From Atopomonas sediminilitoris (GTDB lineage: Bacteria; Pseudomonadota; Gammaproteobacteria; Pseudomonadales; Pseudomonadaceae), in contig NZ_JAKUMM010000003.1 of assembly GCF_022601735.1 (NCBI RefSeq), forward strand, positions 186,001 through 250,000: a stretch of DNA of 64,000 nt, in the 5' to 3' direction. A model generated the notes under the pieces. It did no database searches and was not told the origin of the DNA. It saw only the letters and a program-made list of their open reading frames with translations. Every line of letters begins with the position of its first letter. Positions within the stretch are counted from its first letter, which is position 1. Both the position numbers and the translations under genes were made by a program. Shown here piece by piece: positions 52,761 to 63,800 of the stretch.

Positions 52761-53972
52761 TTAAAGGCTGGCTAAACCACGCGCTAAGTCGGCCTGTAGA
52801 TCGCGGACATCTTCCAAGCCAATCGCCAAGCGAATCAGCCCATCGCCAAGGCCTGCAGCAGCGCGCACTTCGGGCGTCAAGCGACCATGGGTGGTGGTCG
52901 CCGGATGGGTGATGGTGCTTTTGGCATCGCCCAAGTTAGCGGTGATGGAGAAAATCCGCGTCGCATCAATCACGCGCCAAGCGGCTTCTTTACCGCCTGC
53001 CACTTCAAAGCCCAGCACTGCGCCAAAGCCGCTCATTTGCTGTTTAGCCAACGCATGCTGTGGATGGCTCGGCAAGCCTGAGTAATGCACCTGCGTTACT
53101 TGCGGCTGCTGGCTGAGCCACTGTGCCAAGGTTTGCGCACTGGCGCAGTGGGCTTGCATGCGCAGGCGCAGGGTTTCTAAACCCTTGAGAAACACCCACG
53201 CATTAAACGGACTCATGGTCGGGCCACAGGTGCGTAAAAAGCCCACCAGCTCTTTCATCTGCTCGCTTCGACCGCACACGGCCCCACCCAAGCAGCGACC
53301 CTGACCATCAATAAACTTAGTCGCCGAGTGAATCACGATGTCGGCGCCAAGCTTTAATGGCTGCTGCAAGATGGGGGTACAGAAGCAGTTATCCACCGCC
53401 AACATAGCGCCAGCGGCGTGCGCCATCTCAGCCAAGGCGGCGATATCAGCCAACTCAGACAGCGGATTAGACGGCGACTCAACAAACAGCATGCGGGTGT
53501 TGGGCTTGATGGCCGCGCGCCATGCTTCGACATCTGCCAGCGGCACGTAATCGACCTCAAGACCAAACGGCTTGAGGTATTTGTCGAACAAACCAATGGT
53601 TGAGCCAAACACGCTTTGCGACACCAACACATGATCGCCACCTTTGCACAGGCTCATCATGGTGGCCAGAATGGCGGACATGCCCGAGGCCGTTGCCACG
53701 GCCTGCTCGGCGCCCTCTAGCGCGGCCAAGCGCTCCTCAAAGGTGCGCACGGTCGGATTGGTATAGCGCGAGTAGACGTTGCCGCTGCGCTCGCCGCTGA
53801 AGGTAGCGGCCGCTTCGGCGGCCGAACCAAACACGTAGCTTGAGGTCAGGTACAGCGCCTCGCCGTGCTCACCTTCGGGGCTACGGCGCTGGCCGCCACG
53901 CACGGCGAAGGTGTCCGCCTCTACGCCCGCTAAGTCGCTATCAAGGTAACCTGGGGTCCAGTCCTGGCTCAT
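52761..53972 (-). CDS. metZ: O-succinylhomoserine sulfhydrylase
   Basis: Cytoplasmic PLP enzyme of 403 residues that makes homocysteine directly from O-succinylhomoserine and sulphide, the pseudomonad route to methionine. PLP Lys219 is in IHSATKFIDGQG; YSRYTNPTVRTFEERLAALEG and SPSNPLSELADI are typical of the Cys/Met metabolism family. It follows purF by 9 nt, as in P. aeruginosa, so purF-metZ is probably one transcript. Confidence 0.92.
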   Translation of the reverse strand: MSQDWTPGYLDSDLAGVEADTFAVRGGQRRSPEGEHGEALYLTSSYVFGSAAEAAATFSGERSGNVYSRYTNPTVRTFEERLAALEGAEQAVATASGMSAILATMMSLCKGGDHVLVSQSVFGSTIGLFDKYLKPFGLEVDYVPLADVEAWRAAIKPNTRMLFVESPSNPLSELADIAALAEMAHAAGAMLAVDNCFCTPILQQPLKLGADIVIHSATKFIDGQGRCLGGAVCGRSEQMKELVGFLRTCGPTMSPFNAWVFLKGLETLRLRMQAHCASAQTLAQWLSQQPQVTQVHYSGLPSHPQHALAKQQMSGFGAVLGFEVAGGKEAAWRVIDATRIFSITANLGDAKSTITHPATTTHGRLTPEVRAAAGLGDGLIRLAIGLEDVRDLQADLARGLASL

Positions 53973-53981
53973 GGCTACTCC

Positions 53982-55490
53982 TTAATCGTTGTGCAGATCG
54001 ATCACCGTATCGGCAATCTTCTTGATGCCCTTGGCAGCATCGTTACGAGCCGCTTCGATACGCTGCAGATAGACATCATTGACGTCACCGGTGACGTACT
54101 TGCCATCAAAGACCGCACAATCGAACTGCTGCAACTTGCTGCTCTTTTCGCCCACGGCCTCGATCAAGTCATCGAGATCTTGATAAATCAGGCGATCGGC
54201 ACCAATCAGTTGCGCGATTTCAGCGGTGTTACGACCATGCGCGATCAGCTCATGTGCGCTGGGCATATCGATGCCATACACGTTGGGATAACGCACTGCG
54301 GGGGCCGCCGAGCAGAAATACACGTTCTTGGCACCGGCTTCGCGGGCCATTTGAATGATTTGCTTGCAGGTGGTGCCGCGCACGATGGAGTCATCCACCA
54401 GCATCACGTTCTTGCCGCGAAACTCCAGATCAATTGCGTTGAGCTTTTGGCGCACCGACTTCTTGCGCTCTTTCTGCCCCGGCATGATGAAAGTGCGGCC
54501 GATATAGCGGTTTTTAACGAAACCTTCGCGGAACTTAACCCCCAAATGGTGCGCCATTTCCAAGGCTGAGGTCCGGCTGGTATCTGGGATTGGGATGACC
54601 ACGTCGATATCGTGCTCAGGCCACTCGCGCTGGATTTTCTCCGCGAGTTTCTGCCCCATGCGCATACGCGCTTTGTACACCGAGACGCCATCCATGATGG
54701 AGTCAGGACGCGCCAGATACACGTGCTCGAAAATACACGGCGCGTAGCTTGGATTTTGCGCACACTGGCGGGTGAACAGGCGGCCATCTTCGGTGATAAA
54801 CACCGCTTCGCCGGGCTCCAGATCACGAATCAGGGTGAACCCCAACACATCCAAGGCCACGCTTTCTGACGCGATCATGTATTCAACGCCGCCTTCATCG
54901 GTATGGCGCTGACCGAACACAATCGGACGAATGCCGTGCGGATCACGGAAGCCAACAATGCCGTAACCGGTAACCATCGCCACCACCGCATAACCACCGA
55001 TGCAACGCTGATGCACGCTGGCCACAGCAGCAAACACGTCTTCTTCAGTTGGGCGCAGCTTGCCGCGACTGGCAAGTTCGTGGGCGAACACGTTGAGCAA
55101 CACTTCAGAGTCTGAGTTGGTGTTGACGTGGCGCAGGTCAGATTCGTAAATCTCGCGCGATAACTGCTCAACGTTGGTCAAGTTGCCGTTATGCGCCAAA
55201 GTAATGCCGTAGGGCGAGTTAACGTAGAACGGCTGCGCTTCGGCTGAGCTTGAGCTACCGGCCGTGGGGTAACGCACATGGCCAATGCCCATACGCCCTT
55301 CGAGGCGCTGCATGTGGCGCTGTTGAAAGACATCGCGGACCAAGCCGTTGTCTTTGCGCAAGAACAGACGCCCTTCATGACTGGTTACGATACCGGCGGC
55401 ATCCTGGCCACGGTGTTGCAATACGGTAAGCGCGTCGTACAACGCCTGATTGACGTTGGCCTTGCCCACGATGCCGACGATGCCACACAT
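53982..55490 (-). CDS. purF: Amidophosphoribosyltransferase
   Basis: First enzyme of de novo purine synthesis, 502 residues: PRPP plus glutamine gives phosphoribosylamine. Cys2 (MCGIVGIVG) is the glutaminase nucleophile after Met removal. The PRPP loop [17 protein letters not shown] and the interdomain [12 protein letters not shown] are intact. Between cvpA upstream and metZ downstream. Confidence 0.97.
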   Translation of the reverse strand: MCGIVGIVGKANVNQALYDALTVLQHRGQDAAGIVTSHEGRLFLRKDNGLVRDVFQQRHMQRLEGRMGIGHVRYPTAGSSSSAEAQPFYVNSPYGITLAHNGNLTNVEQLSREIYESDLRHVNTNSDSEVLLNVFAHELASRGKLRPTEEDVFAAVASVHQRCIGGYAVVAMVTGYGIVGFRDPHGIRPIVFGQRHTDEGGVEYMIASESVALDVLGFTLIRDLEPGEAVFITEDGRLFTRQCAQNPSYAPCIFEHVYLARPDSIMDGVSVYKARMRMGQKLAEKIQREWPEHDIDVVIPIPDTSRTSALEMAHHLGVKFREGFVKNRYIGRTFIMPGQKERKKSVRQKLNAIDLEFRGKNVMLVDDSIVRGTTCKQIIQMAREAGAKNVYFCSAAPAVRYPNVYGIDMPSAHELIAHGRNTAEIAQLIGADRLIYQDLDDLIEAVGEKSSKLQQFDCAVFDGKYVTGDVNDVYLQRIEAARNDAAKGIKKIADTVIDLHND

Positions 55491-55604
55491 TGCCTATACC
55501 TCTTAACTTGGCGAAATCACGCATTTGACGCCGCAGCGCCGTGTTTAATCTTACGCCGCCGTAGCCGCGCAGTAGCCGTTACCGCCTAAGCGGTACAGGC
55601 AAAA

Positions 55605-56126
55605 TCAGTTCATCGGAAGCGTTGGCACATTGGCTTGGCTTAGCCATTGACTCGCCAATTGCAGTACCCAGCCCTTCCATTGATCGGCAACACGCAAAAA
55701 ATGCGGCAGCAAGTCAGACTCTTGCCACCAGCTATCTTGTTGCACCGGCGCTAAACTCAGCAGCCCTACCAACACCACAACCAGCAGAGCACCGCGGGCC
55801 GCGCCGAATACCATCCCCAGCACACGGTCGGTGCCCGATAAACCGGTGACGCGGATCAGCTCGCCGATCAAAAAATTCACCAAGCCGCCGAGCAGCAGCG
55901 TCACCACAAATAAGGTCACGCAGGCAGCAATCACTTGCGCCGACGGGGTATCGATATAGGGAGCAAAGTAGTGTGACAAGGCGCCGCCGAACATCCATGC
56001 GACCACGCCAGCCAGAATCCAAGTCAGCAGCGACAGTGCTTCTTTAACAAAACCGCGCTTCAGGCTGATCAGACTGGAAACGGTGATGATGGCGATAATG
56101 GCCCAATCGACCCACGTAAAGGTCAC
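55605..56126 (-). CDS. cvpA: CvpA family membrane protein
   Basis: Inner-membrane protein of 173 residues with four helices, required for colicin V production in E. coli and generally linked to envelope stress and purF. VDWAIIAIITVSSLISLKRGFVKEALSLLTW and FLIGELIRVTGLSGTDRVLGMVFGAARGALL are family signatures. The start is uncertain. GTG 56126 gives the family-like TFTWVDWAI start, while GTG 56138 adds four residues; neither has a good ribosome site. Lies 114 nt before purF. Confidence 0.9.
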   Translation of the reverse strand: MTFTWVDWAIIAIITVSSLISLKRGFVKEALSLLTWILAGVVAWMFGGALSHYFAPYIDTPSAQVIAACVTLFVVTLLLGGLVNFLIGELIRVTGLSGTDRVLGMVFGAARGALLVVVLVGLLSLAPVQQDSWWQESDLLPHFLRVADQWKGWVLQLASQWLSQANVPTLPMN

Positions 56127-56202
56127 GTCACTACCCACTGGTGTATGAGGCGGCGGATTCTAGCAAAGCTTAGCGCGCGGCTAAACCAGCACACATCGGG
56201 TT

Positions 56203-56787
56203 TTACGGTGCAAATCGCACCACAAAGCCATTCAAGCCACGCTGGCGCTGCAATTGCTCGCGCAGTTTACTGGCTTCGCCCTTATCCAACACCGGCCCAA
56301 CAAACACGCGATGCATTTGCTCATGGGTGCGGTAATAGCCGTTATAGCCTTTAGCGCGCAGGTCTTTTACCAACTGCTCCGCACTGGCTTTGTTGGAGAG
56401 ACTGGCCAATTGCACCGACCAACCTTCAGGCAAACCATTGCTGTCTAAGGGTGCGGCTACCGCTGGCGGCTCGGCTTTGGCAGATTCAGCCATCGGCGTG
56501 GGGGTGGGTTCTGCTTGAGTTTGAGGCTCGGCTTCAGGCTCAGGCAACTGATCCAGCACCGGCTGTTCGGCATACTCTGGCTGCGAGGCCGTCAAGGCTG
56601 ACAGCTCTTGCACAGGCTCGGGGGTCATATCCGGCAGCAACGCAGGCTTTGGCATGGGAGGCACTTCAACACGCACTTCGCGCACATCATCCTGCCGCGA
56701 CAGCAACATGGGCACAAAAATAACCGCCAAACCGAGGAGCACGACGGCGCCGACGATGCGTTGTTTTAAGCCTTGTTCCAATGCCAT
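56203..56787 (-). CDS. SPOR-domain protein, DedD-like
   Basis: Bitopic inner-membrane protein of 194 residues. Helix about 10-29 (RIVGAVVLLGLAVIFVPMLL), a Pro/Glu-rich linker about 40-115, and a C-terminal SPOR domain about 120-194 (GWSVQLASLSNKASAEQLVKDLRAKGYNGYY). SPOR domains bind denuded septal peptidoglycan, so a division-site role is likely. 3 nt from folC, probably co-transcribed with it. Confidence 0.87.
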   Translation of the reverse strand: MALEQGLKQRIVGAVVLLGLAVIFVPMLLSRQDDVREVRVEVPPMPKPALLPDMTPEPVQELSALTASQPEYAEQPVLDQLPEPEAEPQTQAEPTPTPMAESAKAEPPAVAAPLDSNGLPEGWSVQLASLSNKASAEQLVKDLRAKGYNGYYRTHEQMHRVFVGPVLDKGEASKLREQLQRQRGLNGFVVRFAP

Positions 56788-56790
56788 GCC

Positions 56791-58101
56791 TTACTCCACG
56801 TCCACGCCTTGCTGGCGCAGCCAGAGTATCGCCTCTGTCACGGTATAAAAGGAACCCAACAGCAGAATTTGATCGCCAGCCTCTGACTTAGCCAATTGTG
56901 CGTGCAACGCGCTGGCGACATCCGCATGCACCGATGCCGTCACCCCCTGCAACGTCAAAGCCTGAGCGATATCTTGTGCCGCACGACTGCGCACACAGGG
57001 CAGATCCGCCACCGCCCATGAGCCTGACAAGGGCGTCAGCGCCGCCAGCACACCGTCTAAATCTTTATCCGCCAGCAAGCCAAACACCAGATGCCGCTGC
57101 CCTGTTAAAGGACGACGCGCGAGCCGCTCAGCAATAAACTGCATGGCGTGTGGGTTGTGGCCCACATCAAGCAACAGCTCGCGACCGGCATACGGCGGCG
57201 GCAAACTAATCACTTGCAGCCGGCCCGTAACATGCGCAGCTTGAAGCGCTGAGGCAACTCGCGCTTGATCCAGCGAGAATCCCAGCAAGGCAAATGCTTG
57301 CAACGCCACTGCGGCGTTATCTTCCGGCAACGTCAAGGGCGGCAAGTCATGCAGCTCTAACAGTTCACCCTGAGCCGAGCGCCCCTGCCAATGCCATACG
57401 GGCCCTTGCACTTGCTCCGTCCAAGCCACGTAGAAGGCTTGATCACGCACCCACAGTGGAGCACTCAACTCAGCGGCTTTGTTTTGGAGGGATTGCGGTG
57501 GTAAACGATCACCGCACACCGCCGGTCGTTGCGCGCGCAAGATGCCGGCTTTTTCAGCGGCCACCGAGTCACGACTATCACCCAGCCACTCGGCATGATC
57601 CACACCAATGCTGGTGATGACGGCGACATCCGCATCCACCAGATTGACGGCATCAAGACGACCACCTAGGCCAACTTCCAACACCGCCACATCCAACTGC
57701 GCGGCTTGAAACAACAGCAACGCGGCCAAGGTGCCAAATTCAAAATAGGTCAGCGAAATATCACCACGGGCGGCCTCGATCTGCGCAAACGCGGCACACA
57801 ACGCAGAGTCGCTGGCTAGCTCACCCGCAACCCGCACTCGTTCGTTGTAGCGCAGCAGGTGCGGCGAGGTGTACACGCCAACGCGCAATCCTTCAGCGCG
57901 CAGTAGCTCTGCCAAAAACGCACACGTTGAGCCCTTACCGTTAGTGCCGGTGACGGTGACGACTTGCTTAGCAGGCCGCCCCAGCGCCAAGCGCTGTGCC
58001 ACCTGCTGCAAACGCTCCAAGCCCATGTCGATGCTGGAGGGATGGAGCTGCTCGAGATAACTCAGCCAAGCATTGAGGCTGCTGTTCGCGGTTAAAGCCA
58101 T
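56791..58101 (-). CDS. folC: Bifunctional folylpolyglutamate/dihydrofolate synthase
   Basis: Mur-ligase-family enzyme of 436 residues that makes dihydrofolate and adds glutamates to folates. P-loop VTGTNGKGSTCAFLAEL, SPHLLRYNERVRV, VGLGGRLDAVN and LDVGHNPHAM are all canonical. Start overlaps the accD stop by one base, so accD-folC translation is coupled. Confidence 0.96.
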   Translation of the reverse strand: MALTANSSLNAWLSYLEQLHPSSIDMGLERLQQVAQRLALGRPAKQVVTVTGTNGKGSTCAFLAELLRAEGLRVGVYTSPHLLRYNERVRVAGELASDSALCAAFAQIEAARGDISLTYFEFGTLAALLLFQAAQLDVAVLEVGLGGRLDAVNLVDADVAVITSIGVDHAEWLGDSRDSVAAEKAGILRAQRPAVCGDRLPPQSLQNKAAELSAPLWVRDQAFYVAWTEQVQGPVWHWQGRSAQGELLELHDLPPLTLPEDNAAVALQAFALLGFSLDQARVASALQAAHVTGRLQVISLPPPYAGRELLLDVGHNPHAMQFIAERLARRPLTGQRHLVFGLLADKDLDGVLAALTPLSGSWAVADLPCVRSRAAQDIAQALTLQGVTASVHADVASALHAQLAKSEAGDQILLLGSFYTVTEAILWLRQQGVDVE

Positions 58102-58970
58102 TAAGCAGCCGGTGCCTTTTGCTGCGTCATGATGGCCAACATGCTGGCTAGGCGGTCGCGCATCTCGCCGCGCTCAATAATCATGTCGATCTGCCCGTGC
58201 TCCAGCAAAAACTCACTGCGCTGGAAACCTTCTGGCAACTTCTCACGCACCGTTTGCTCAATCACGCGCGGCCCGGCAAAGCCGACCAACGTGCGCGGCT
58301 CGGCGACAATAACATCGCCCAACATAGCCAAACTGGCCGACACACCGCCGTACACAGGGTCCGTCAGAACGGAAATGTACGGGATACCCTCTTCGCGCAA
58401 GCGCGCCAACACCGCCGAGGTTTTCGCCATCTGCATCAGCGAAATCAACGCCTCTTGCATGCGCGCGCCACCAGAGGCTGAGAAGCAAATAAACGGAATA
58501 CGCTTCTCCAGCGCCACATTGGCAGCTTGCACAAAGCGCTCACCCACAATGGCGCCCATCGAGCCACCCAAGAAGTTAAACTCAAAGGCACAGGCCGACA
58601 CGGGCATGCCCTTGAGCGTGCCTTGCATCGCAATCAATGCATCTTTTTCACCGGTACTTTTTTGCGCACTGGCTAAACGGTCTTTGTATTTTTTAGTGTC
58701 ACGGAATTTAAGGCGATCCGTTGGTTCCAGATCAGCGGCCAACTCCACACCGCTACCGTCATCCAAAAACATCGCCAAGCGCTTACGAGCGCCAATCCGC
58801 ATGTGGTGCGAGCACTTGGGGCATACGTCAAGATTGGCCTCAAGTTCTGGCCGGTACAGCACTGCGTCGCAGGATGGGCATTTGTGCCACAAGCCTTCCG
58901 GCACCGAACTTTTCTCTGACTCCGACCGCATGATCGAAGGAATCAGTTTGTCTACCAGCCAATTGCTCAT
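58101..58970 (-). CDS. accD: Acetyl-CoA carboxylase carboxyltransferase beta subunit
   Basis: Beta subunit (289 residues) of the fatty-acid-synthesis carboxyltransferase; transfers CO2 from biotin to acetyl-CoA. N-terminal zinc ribbon C31, C34, C50 and C53 ([17 protein letters not shown]). [18 protein letters not shown] and [18 protein letters not shown] form the acyl-CoA site. Followed directly by folC, the common gammaproteobacterial order. Confidence 0.97.
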   Translation of the reverse strand: MSNWLVDKLIPSIMRSESEKSSVPEGLWHKCPSCDAVLYRPELEANLDVCPKCSHHMRIGARKRLAMFLDDGSGVELAADLEPTDRLKFRDTKKYKDRLASAQKSTGEKDALIAMQGTLKGMPVSACAFEFNFLGGSMGAIVGERFVQAANVALEKRIPFICFSASGGARMQEALISLMQMAKTSAVLARLREEGIPYISVLTDPVYGGVSASLAMLGDVIVAEPRTLVGFAGPRVIEQTVREKLPEGFQRSEFLLEHGQIDMIIERGEMRDRLASMLAIMTQQKAPAA

Positions 58971-59134
58971 AATGGTTCTCTCTTATTCAATCGAGACTCA
59001 GGGGCCGAAGCCCTCTGGCACTCCCTTAGCATCAGATTGTTGCACTCTAGTATTGCAGTGCGAAAAGTAAGCGGACCGTACGCGTCCTCACTGGCTTACT
59101 GACGGCAGCGCTAAGCGGCTCGTCACACCCGAGC

Positions 59135-59773
59135 TTACCCAGCCTGTAGCAAGCGCCCAGCCAAACGAACTTGCGCCATGAATTGCTGCATTTTATCGGC
59201 ATCTTTGATGCCTTTCGCCGCCTCAATGCCCCCACTGACATCCACTGCATAAGGGCGAACTTGCGCAATCGCCGCTGCCACATTGTCAGCATTCAAGCCT
59301 CCCGCCAAAATAAGCGGCTGTTCAAGCGCAGGCACTTGCGACCAGTCAAAAGCCTGTCCTGTGCCACCCGGCACCCCTTCGACGTAAGCATCCAACAGCA
59401 CACCTTGTGCGGCCGGGTGCTGCTCAGCTTGCGCCAGCGCTTGCGCGGCGCTACGCACCCGCAAAGCTTTTAAATAGGGCCGGTCAAAACTTTGGCAATA
59501 GCCTGCCACCTCATCGCCGTGAAATTGCAAAACATCCAACGGCAGCAGCTCAAGAATCTCAAGCACTTCGCAACGCGGCGCATCAACAAACAGCCCCACC
59601 GTGGTCACAAAGGGCGGTAGTTCACGCAGGATTGCCCGCGCCTGTTCTGGTGCGATATAGCGCGGACTGGGACGATAGAACACAAAACCCAAAGCATCAG
59701 CCCCTGCTTGGACTGCCGCCAAGGCGTCTTCTAGGCGGGTAATACCGCACATTTTCACCCGTGTTGGCATCAT
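59135..59773 (-). CDS. trpF: Phosphoribosylanthranilate isomerase
   Basis: Tryptophan-biosynthesis TIM-barrel enzyme of 212 residues. [28 protein letters not shown] contains the catalytic Cys. DVLQFHGDE and the C-terminal [21 protein letters not shown] with its Asp are canonical. It lies outside any trp operon, upstream of accD, as in pseudomonads. The 164-nt gap before accD holds short inverted repeats but nothing I can name. Confidence 0.95.
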   Translation of the reverse strand: MMPTRVKMCGITRLEDALAAVQAGADALGFVFYRPSPRYIAPEQARAILRELPPFVTTVGLFVDAPRCEVLEILELLPLDVLQFHGDEVAGYCQSFDRPYLKALRVRSAAQALAQAEQHPAAQGVLLDAYVEGVPGGTGQAFDWSQVPALEQPLILAGGLNADNVAAAIAQVRPYAVDVSGGIEAAKGIKDADKMQQFMAQVRLAGRLLQAG

Positions 59774-59844
59774 GATCTCAACCGATATTCACAAAGTTCA
59801 CGCAAGTCACGCATAACCAGACACACCTTATGCCAGCCGCTGAC

Positions 59845-60711
59845 TTAATCGCAACGAAAGCGCGGCGGCAGCTGATCATTGAGCCCACTGATAAAGTGCG
59901 GACCTAAATAACGCTCTGGCACCTCAAAACGTGCCGGATACGTCACGTCCACCAGGTACAGACCGTATGGATAAGCCGTCACCCCGCCCTCACGACGGTT
60001 GCGCGCATCAAGCACCTGCTTTACCCACCCTACGTCACGCTCACCGGCGCCAATGGTCATCAATACGCCGGCAATATTGCGCACCATATGATGCAAAAAA
60101 GCACTGGCGCAGATATCCAGCACGATCAAACTGCCGGAACGCAGCACTTCAATGTGATGAACAATCTTAATCGGCGATTTGGCTTGGCATTGCATCGCCC
60201 GAAACGAGCTGAAATCGTGTTTACCCAGCAAGGTTTGTGCGGCTTGCTGCATGCGCTCCACGTCTAAGGGACGGTAGTTCCACGTCACTTCTTCTGGCAA
60301 ATGCGCTGGCCGTATCGGGTCGTTGTAAATCACATAGCGATAGCGGCGTGCGGCAGCGGAAAACCGCGCATGAAAATCCGCCGGCATCACCTTAGCCCAT
60401 GTCACGCTGATGTCTTTTGGCAGATTGGTGTTGGCGCCCATCACCCAGGCTTTTAATGGCCTGTCAGCCGGCGTATCAAAATGCACCACTTGGGCGGTGC
60501 CATGCACCCCGGCATCGGTGCGTCCAGCACACATCAAGTTGACAGGCCCCGCAGCCACCTTAGCCAAAGCCTGCTCTAACGACTCTTGCACGGTTAGCAC
60601 GCCCGGCTCCTGACGTTGCCAGCCGCGATAGCGACTGCCTTTGTACTCAACCCCAAGGGCAATGCGAAACAAACCTTCAGGGGCAACTTCATCGATTGCA
60701 GGGGTAAACAC
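59845..60711 (-). CDS. truA: tRNA pseudouridine(38-40) synthase
   Basis: RNA-modifying enzyme of 288 residues that makes pseudouridine 38-40 in the anticodon arm. Catalytic Asp is in CAGRTDAGVHG; RYRYVIYND and FSSFRAMQCQAKSPIK match the family. Start is GTG at 60711 (GAAGGTGA upstream). 119 nt after fimV. Confidence 0.94.
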   Translation of the reverse strand: MFTPAIDEVAPEGLFRIALGVEYKGSRYRGWQRQEPGVLTVQESLEQALAKVAAGPVNLMCAGRTDAGVHGTAQVVHFDTPADRPLKAWVMGANTNLPKDISVTWAKVMPADFHARFSAAARRYRYVIYNDPIRPAHLPEEVTWNYRPLDVERMQQAAQTLLGKHDFSSFRAMQCQAKSPIKIVHHIEVLRSGSLIVLDICASAFLHHMVRNIAGVLMTIGAGERDVGWVKQVLDARNRREGGVTAYPYGLYLVDVTYPARFEVPERYLGPHFISGLNDQLPPRFRCD

Positions 60712-60783
60712 AAAATCACCTTCAACAAATCAAAAAACATAGCGGGCGACATCATACAGACTCTGTTGCGCTCGGCCCACGCA

Positions 60784-60812
60784 ACAAAAAGGGCAGCCCG
60801 AGGGCTGCCCTT
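60784..60812 (-). terminator. Intrinsic terminator of fimV
   Basis: Minus strand AAGGGCAGCC pairs with GGCTGCCCTT (60789-60812, loop CTCG) followed by TTTTTGTTG. It lies 18 nt after the fimV stop. Confidence 0.9.
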
Positions 60813-60830
60813 GCATCACTCCAGTAGCGC

Positions 60831-63800
60831 TTAGCTAAGCTTTTCCATAAGCTCTTTAGCTTCTTGCTGCTGACTGTCGTTACCTTCGTTAATCACCTCA
60901 CTCAAGATATCGCGGGCACCTTCGTTGTCGCCCATATCGATATAGGCACGTGCCAAGTCTAGCTTGGTAGCGGTTTCGTCGGTGCCGGCCAAGAAGTCGA
61001 AATCATCATCGTCTGCGGTTGCAGCAGCGGTGGCGACTTCAGCAACCACGGCGTCTTGCTTAGCGGCTGGTGCGGACTCGACCAGATCATCCAATGCATC
61101 CAGCGCAGCGCCGTCATCCAATGCGGTTAAATCATCAGACAGATCATCCAAATCCTTACTGACTTCATCCAGCTGTGCAGCGAAATCATCACCCGCGTCA
61201 TCCAAGCTCAACGCAGGAGCATCATCATCCAGCGACAAGTCGAAGTCGCTGCCTAAGTCAGTACTGTCCGCATCCAACGACAACTCGTCCAACGACAGGC
61301 CATCATCGGCCAGTGCCGGCGCTTCATCTTCAAGGCTTAAAGCGAACTCTGCCAACTCATCATCCGCGCTGGTTTCAGCAGGAGCATCATCTAGTGACAA
61401 GTCAAAAGCATCATCAGCTACCGCAGGGGCTGGCTCGGCGGGCTCATCATCTAGGGTAAAGCTAAAGTCATCATCCAAAGCAGCTAAGTCATCGGCTGCT
61501 TCGGTGGTAACCGCCGCTTTAGGCTCTTCGTCCAGCGACAGATCAAACGCGTCATCCAGATCAGCTACAGCGGTTTCTGGCTCAGCCAAGTCGTCCAAGC
61601 TCAGATCAAAACCATCATCACTGCTGGCAGCGCTCTCTGCAGCCGGCTCATTCAGGGCATCAAGACTGAAGTCATCATCCAAAGACAGATCATCTAAACC
61701 GTCACCCGCGCCGGCCAGATCCGACTCCAGCTCACTTTCCAGATCATCCAAGCTCAGATCAAAACCATCATCGGCAGCTTCGGCTGTAGGCTCAGCAACA
61801 TCATCCAGCGATAAGTCATCCAAGCTGAAGTTATCGTCAGCCAACGCTGCTGCGCCGGCTGTCGCGCCCAATAAAGCGGCGTACTTGGCTTTGAGTTGGT
61901 CTACTTGCGGCTGAACGCCACCAATGTCGTTCAATTCATTTTCTTGACGGGCGAAATTGTCGGCATCGCCCATCTCGCCTGCCACTTCCATCAACTTCAA
62001 GCGCAAATCACTACGCTCTGGCTCTTGGTCAATGGCTTGGTTCAACTGCTCGGCAGCCTGGCTGAAACGGCCATAAGCCATCAGCATATCCACTTCGTGA
62101 AGCACGTCGCCTTTGCCGTCAGCGGCTTCAGGCATGGCATCAGCATCCAGCTCAGCGTCTTGACCCAAGTCCAAGTCGCCGTCCAGATCAAAGCCTTCGT
62201 CGTCACCCGCTAAGCCATTGGCTTCTTGCAGTTCAGCTTCTTTGATTGCATTGCGGCGCGACACCGCCATCAAACCAAGCAGCAGCACCAATAGGCCGGC
62301 ACCACCAGCAGCCCCCAACATCATGGGGTCGGCCAGCAGGTCATCAACAAAGCTCGGCTCTTCCGTCACAACCGGTGCGACGGGAGCCACAGGCTCTTGA
62401 ACGGGTTTAGCCGGCTTAGGGGCCGGCTTGGGAGCTTCGACAACAGGTGTCACTGGTGCTGGCTGCACCGGTTCTGCAACCGGTGGCGTTACAGCAGGCT
62501 CTGCTGGCTTATCCGCCGCAGGCTCTTCGGTATAGTTGTAATCGACTGGCTGATCCGCCTTAGCGGCATCAGCCGGCACCGCTTGCACTGGTGCATCAGC
62601 AGGCTTAGCCGCTTCAACCGGTGCAGTAGCATCAGCGGGAACTGCAGGCGCAACTGGAGCAGCGCCTTGCTTGGCTAACTCAGCCTGCATCTTGGCCAGC
62701 TGTTCATTTTTAAGCTTGAGCAGGCGCTGTAATTTTTCTAGCTGCGAATCAAGGTCAGTCACGCGACTTTTGAGTTCAGTATTTTCGCGGCGGCTAGAAT
62801 CCAAACTCTCTTGGGTGACAGCCAACTTGTTTTGCAGCGCGTCATTACCGGCTGCGTTAGCTTTGTCAGACCCTTTGGCTTTGCCTTCTTGGCCAGACAC
62901 CAAGCTCAGACGATCGCTGGGTGCGCTGGTGGCGGGCGCAGCTCCGGCAGTGTCACGACGCGTTGCGTCCAGCTGACGGGCACTGCTGGCAGCGACAGAG
63001 CGGCCTTCTTTCCACGCTTTGTTGTGCTCAGCAACCAAGGCCACAGCCTCATCACTGGTACGCGCTTTAGCTTGCTCTGCGCTCGGCAGACGCAACACTT
63101 GGCCGTTTTTCAGGCGGTTGATGTTGCCATCGATAAACGCGCCATTGTTGAGATCGTAAATGGCCAGCATGGTTTGATGAACGCTGGCACCTGCCGGACG
63201 AGCGCGCAGAGCGATTTCCCACAAGGTGTCATTTTTGCTGGAGGTGTACTCACCTTCCAGCTTACCGGCACTGGCAACCGGCGCTGCGCTAACTGGCGCA
63301 GGACGAGCTGCCGGTGCGGGCGCTGCTGCGGCAGGGGCAGGCTGCGGCGCACGCACAACCGGTTGCGGCGCACTGCGCACAACGGGTGCTGAGGCGACAG
63401 GCGCACTGGTCGTAATGGTTGGTGTGGGCGTATACAGCGGCGGATCAAGGAGAACCGTGTACTCGCGCAGAAGGCGGCCATTCGGCCACAGCACTTCCAT
63501 CAAGAAATTCAAATAGGGTTCGCGTACCGGCTGTGGCGAGGTAACGCGGATCACGCTTTTGCCATTGGCATTGATCACAGGCGTGAATTTTAGCCCGGTC
63601 AGGAAATACGCGCGATCAACGCCAGCTTTGGAGAAATCCTCTGCCGACCCCAAATTGGGAATGATTTCACTCTGGTTTAGGTCTTTCACCTCAACCAAAG
63701 CAATCTCAGCCTCAAGCGGTTGGTTCAATGCAGACTTCAGGGTGATTTCACCCAGCCCTAATGCGTGCGCCATCCCAGACGATAGAGCGGTTGCCGCAGC

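Noticed and set aside
60964..61914. 316-codon serine-rich ORF on the plus strand
   Set aside because: It is the antisense shadow of the acidic DDxSLDD repeats of fimV; GAY/TCR codons read as Ser and Lys. No ribosome site or family match.
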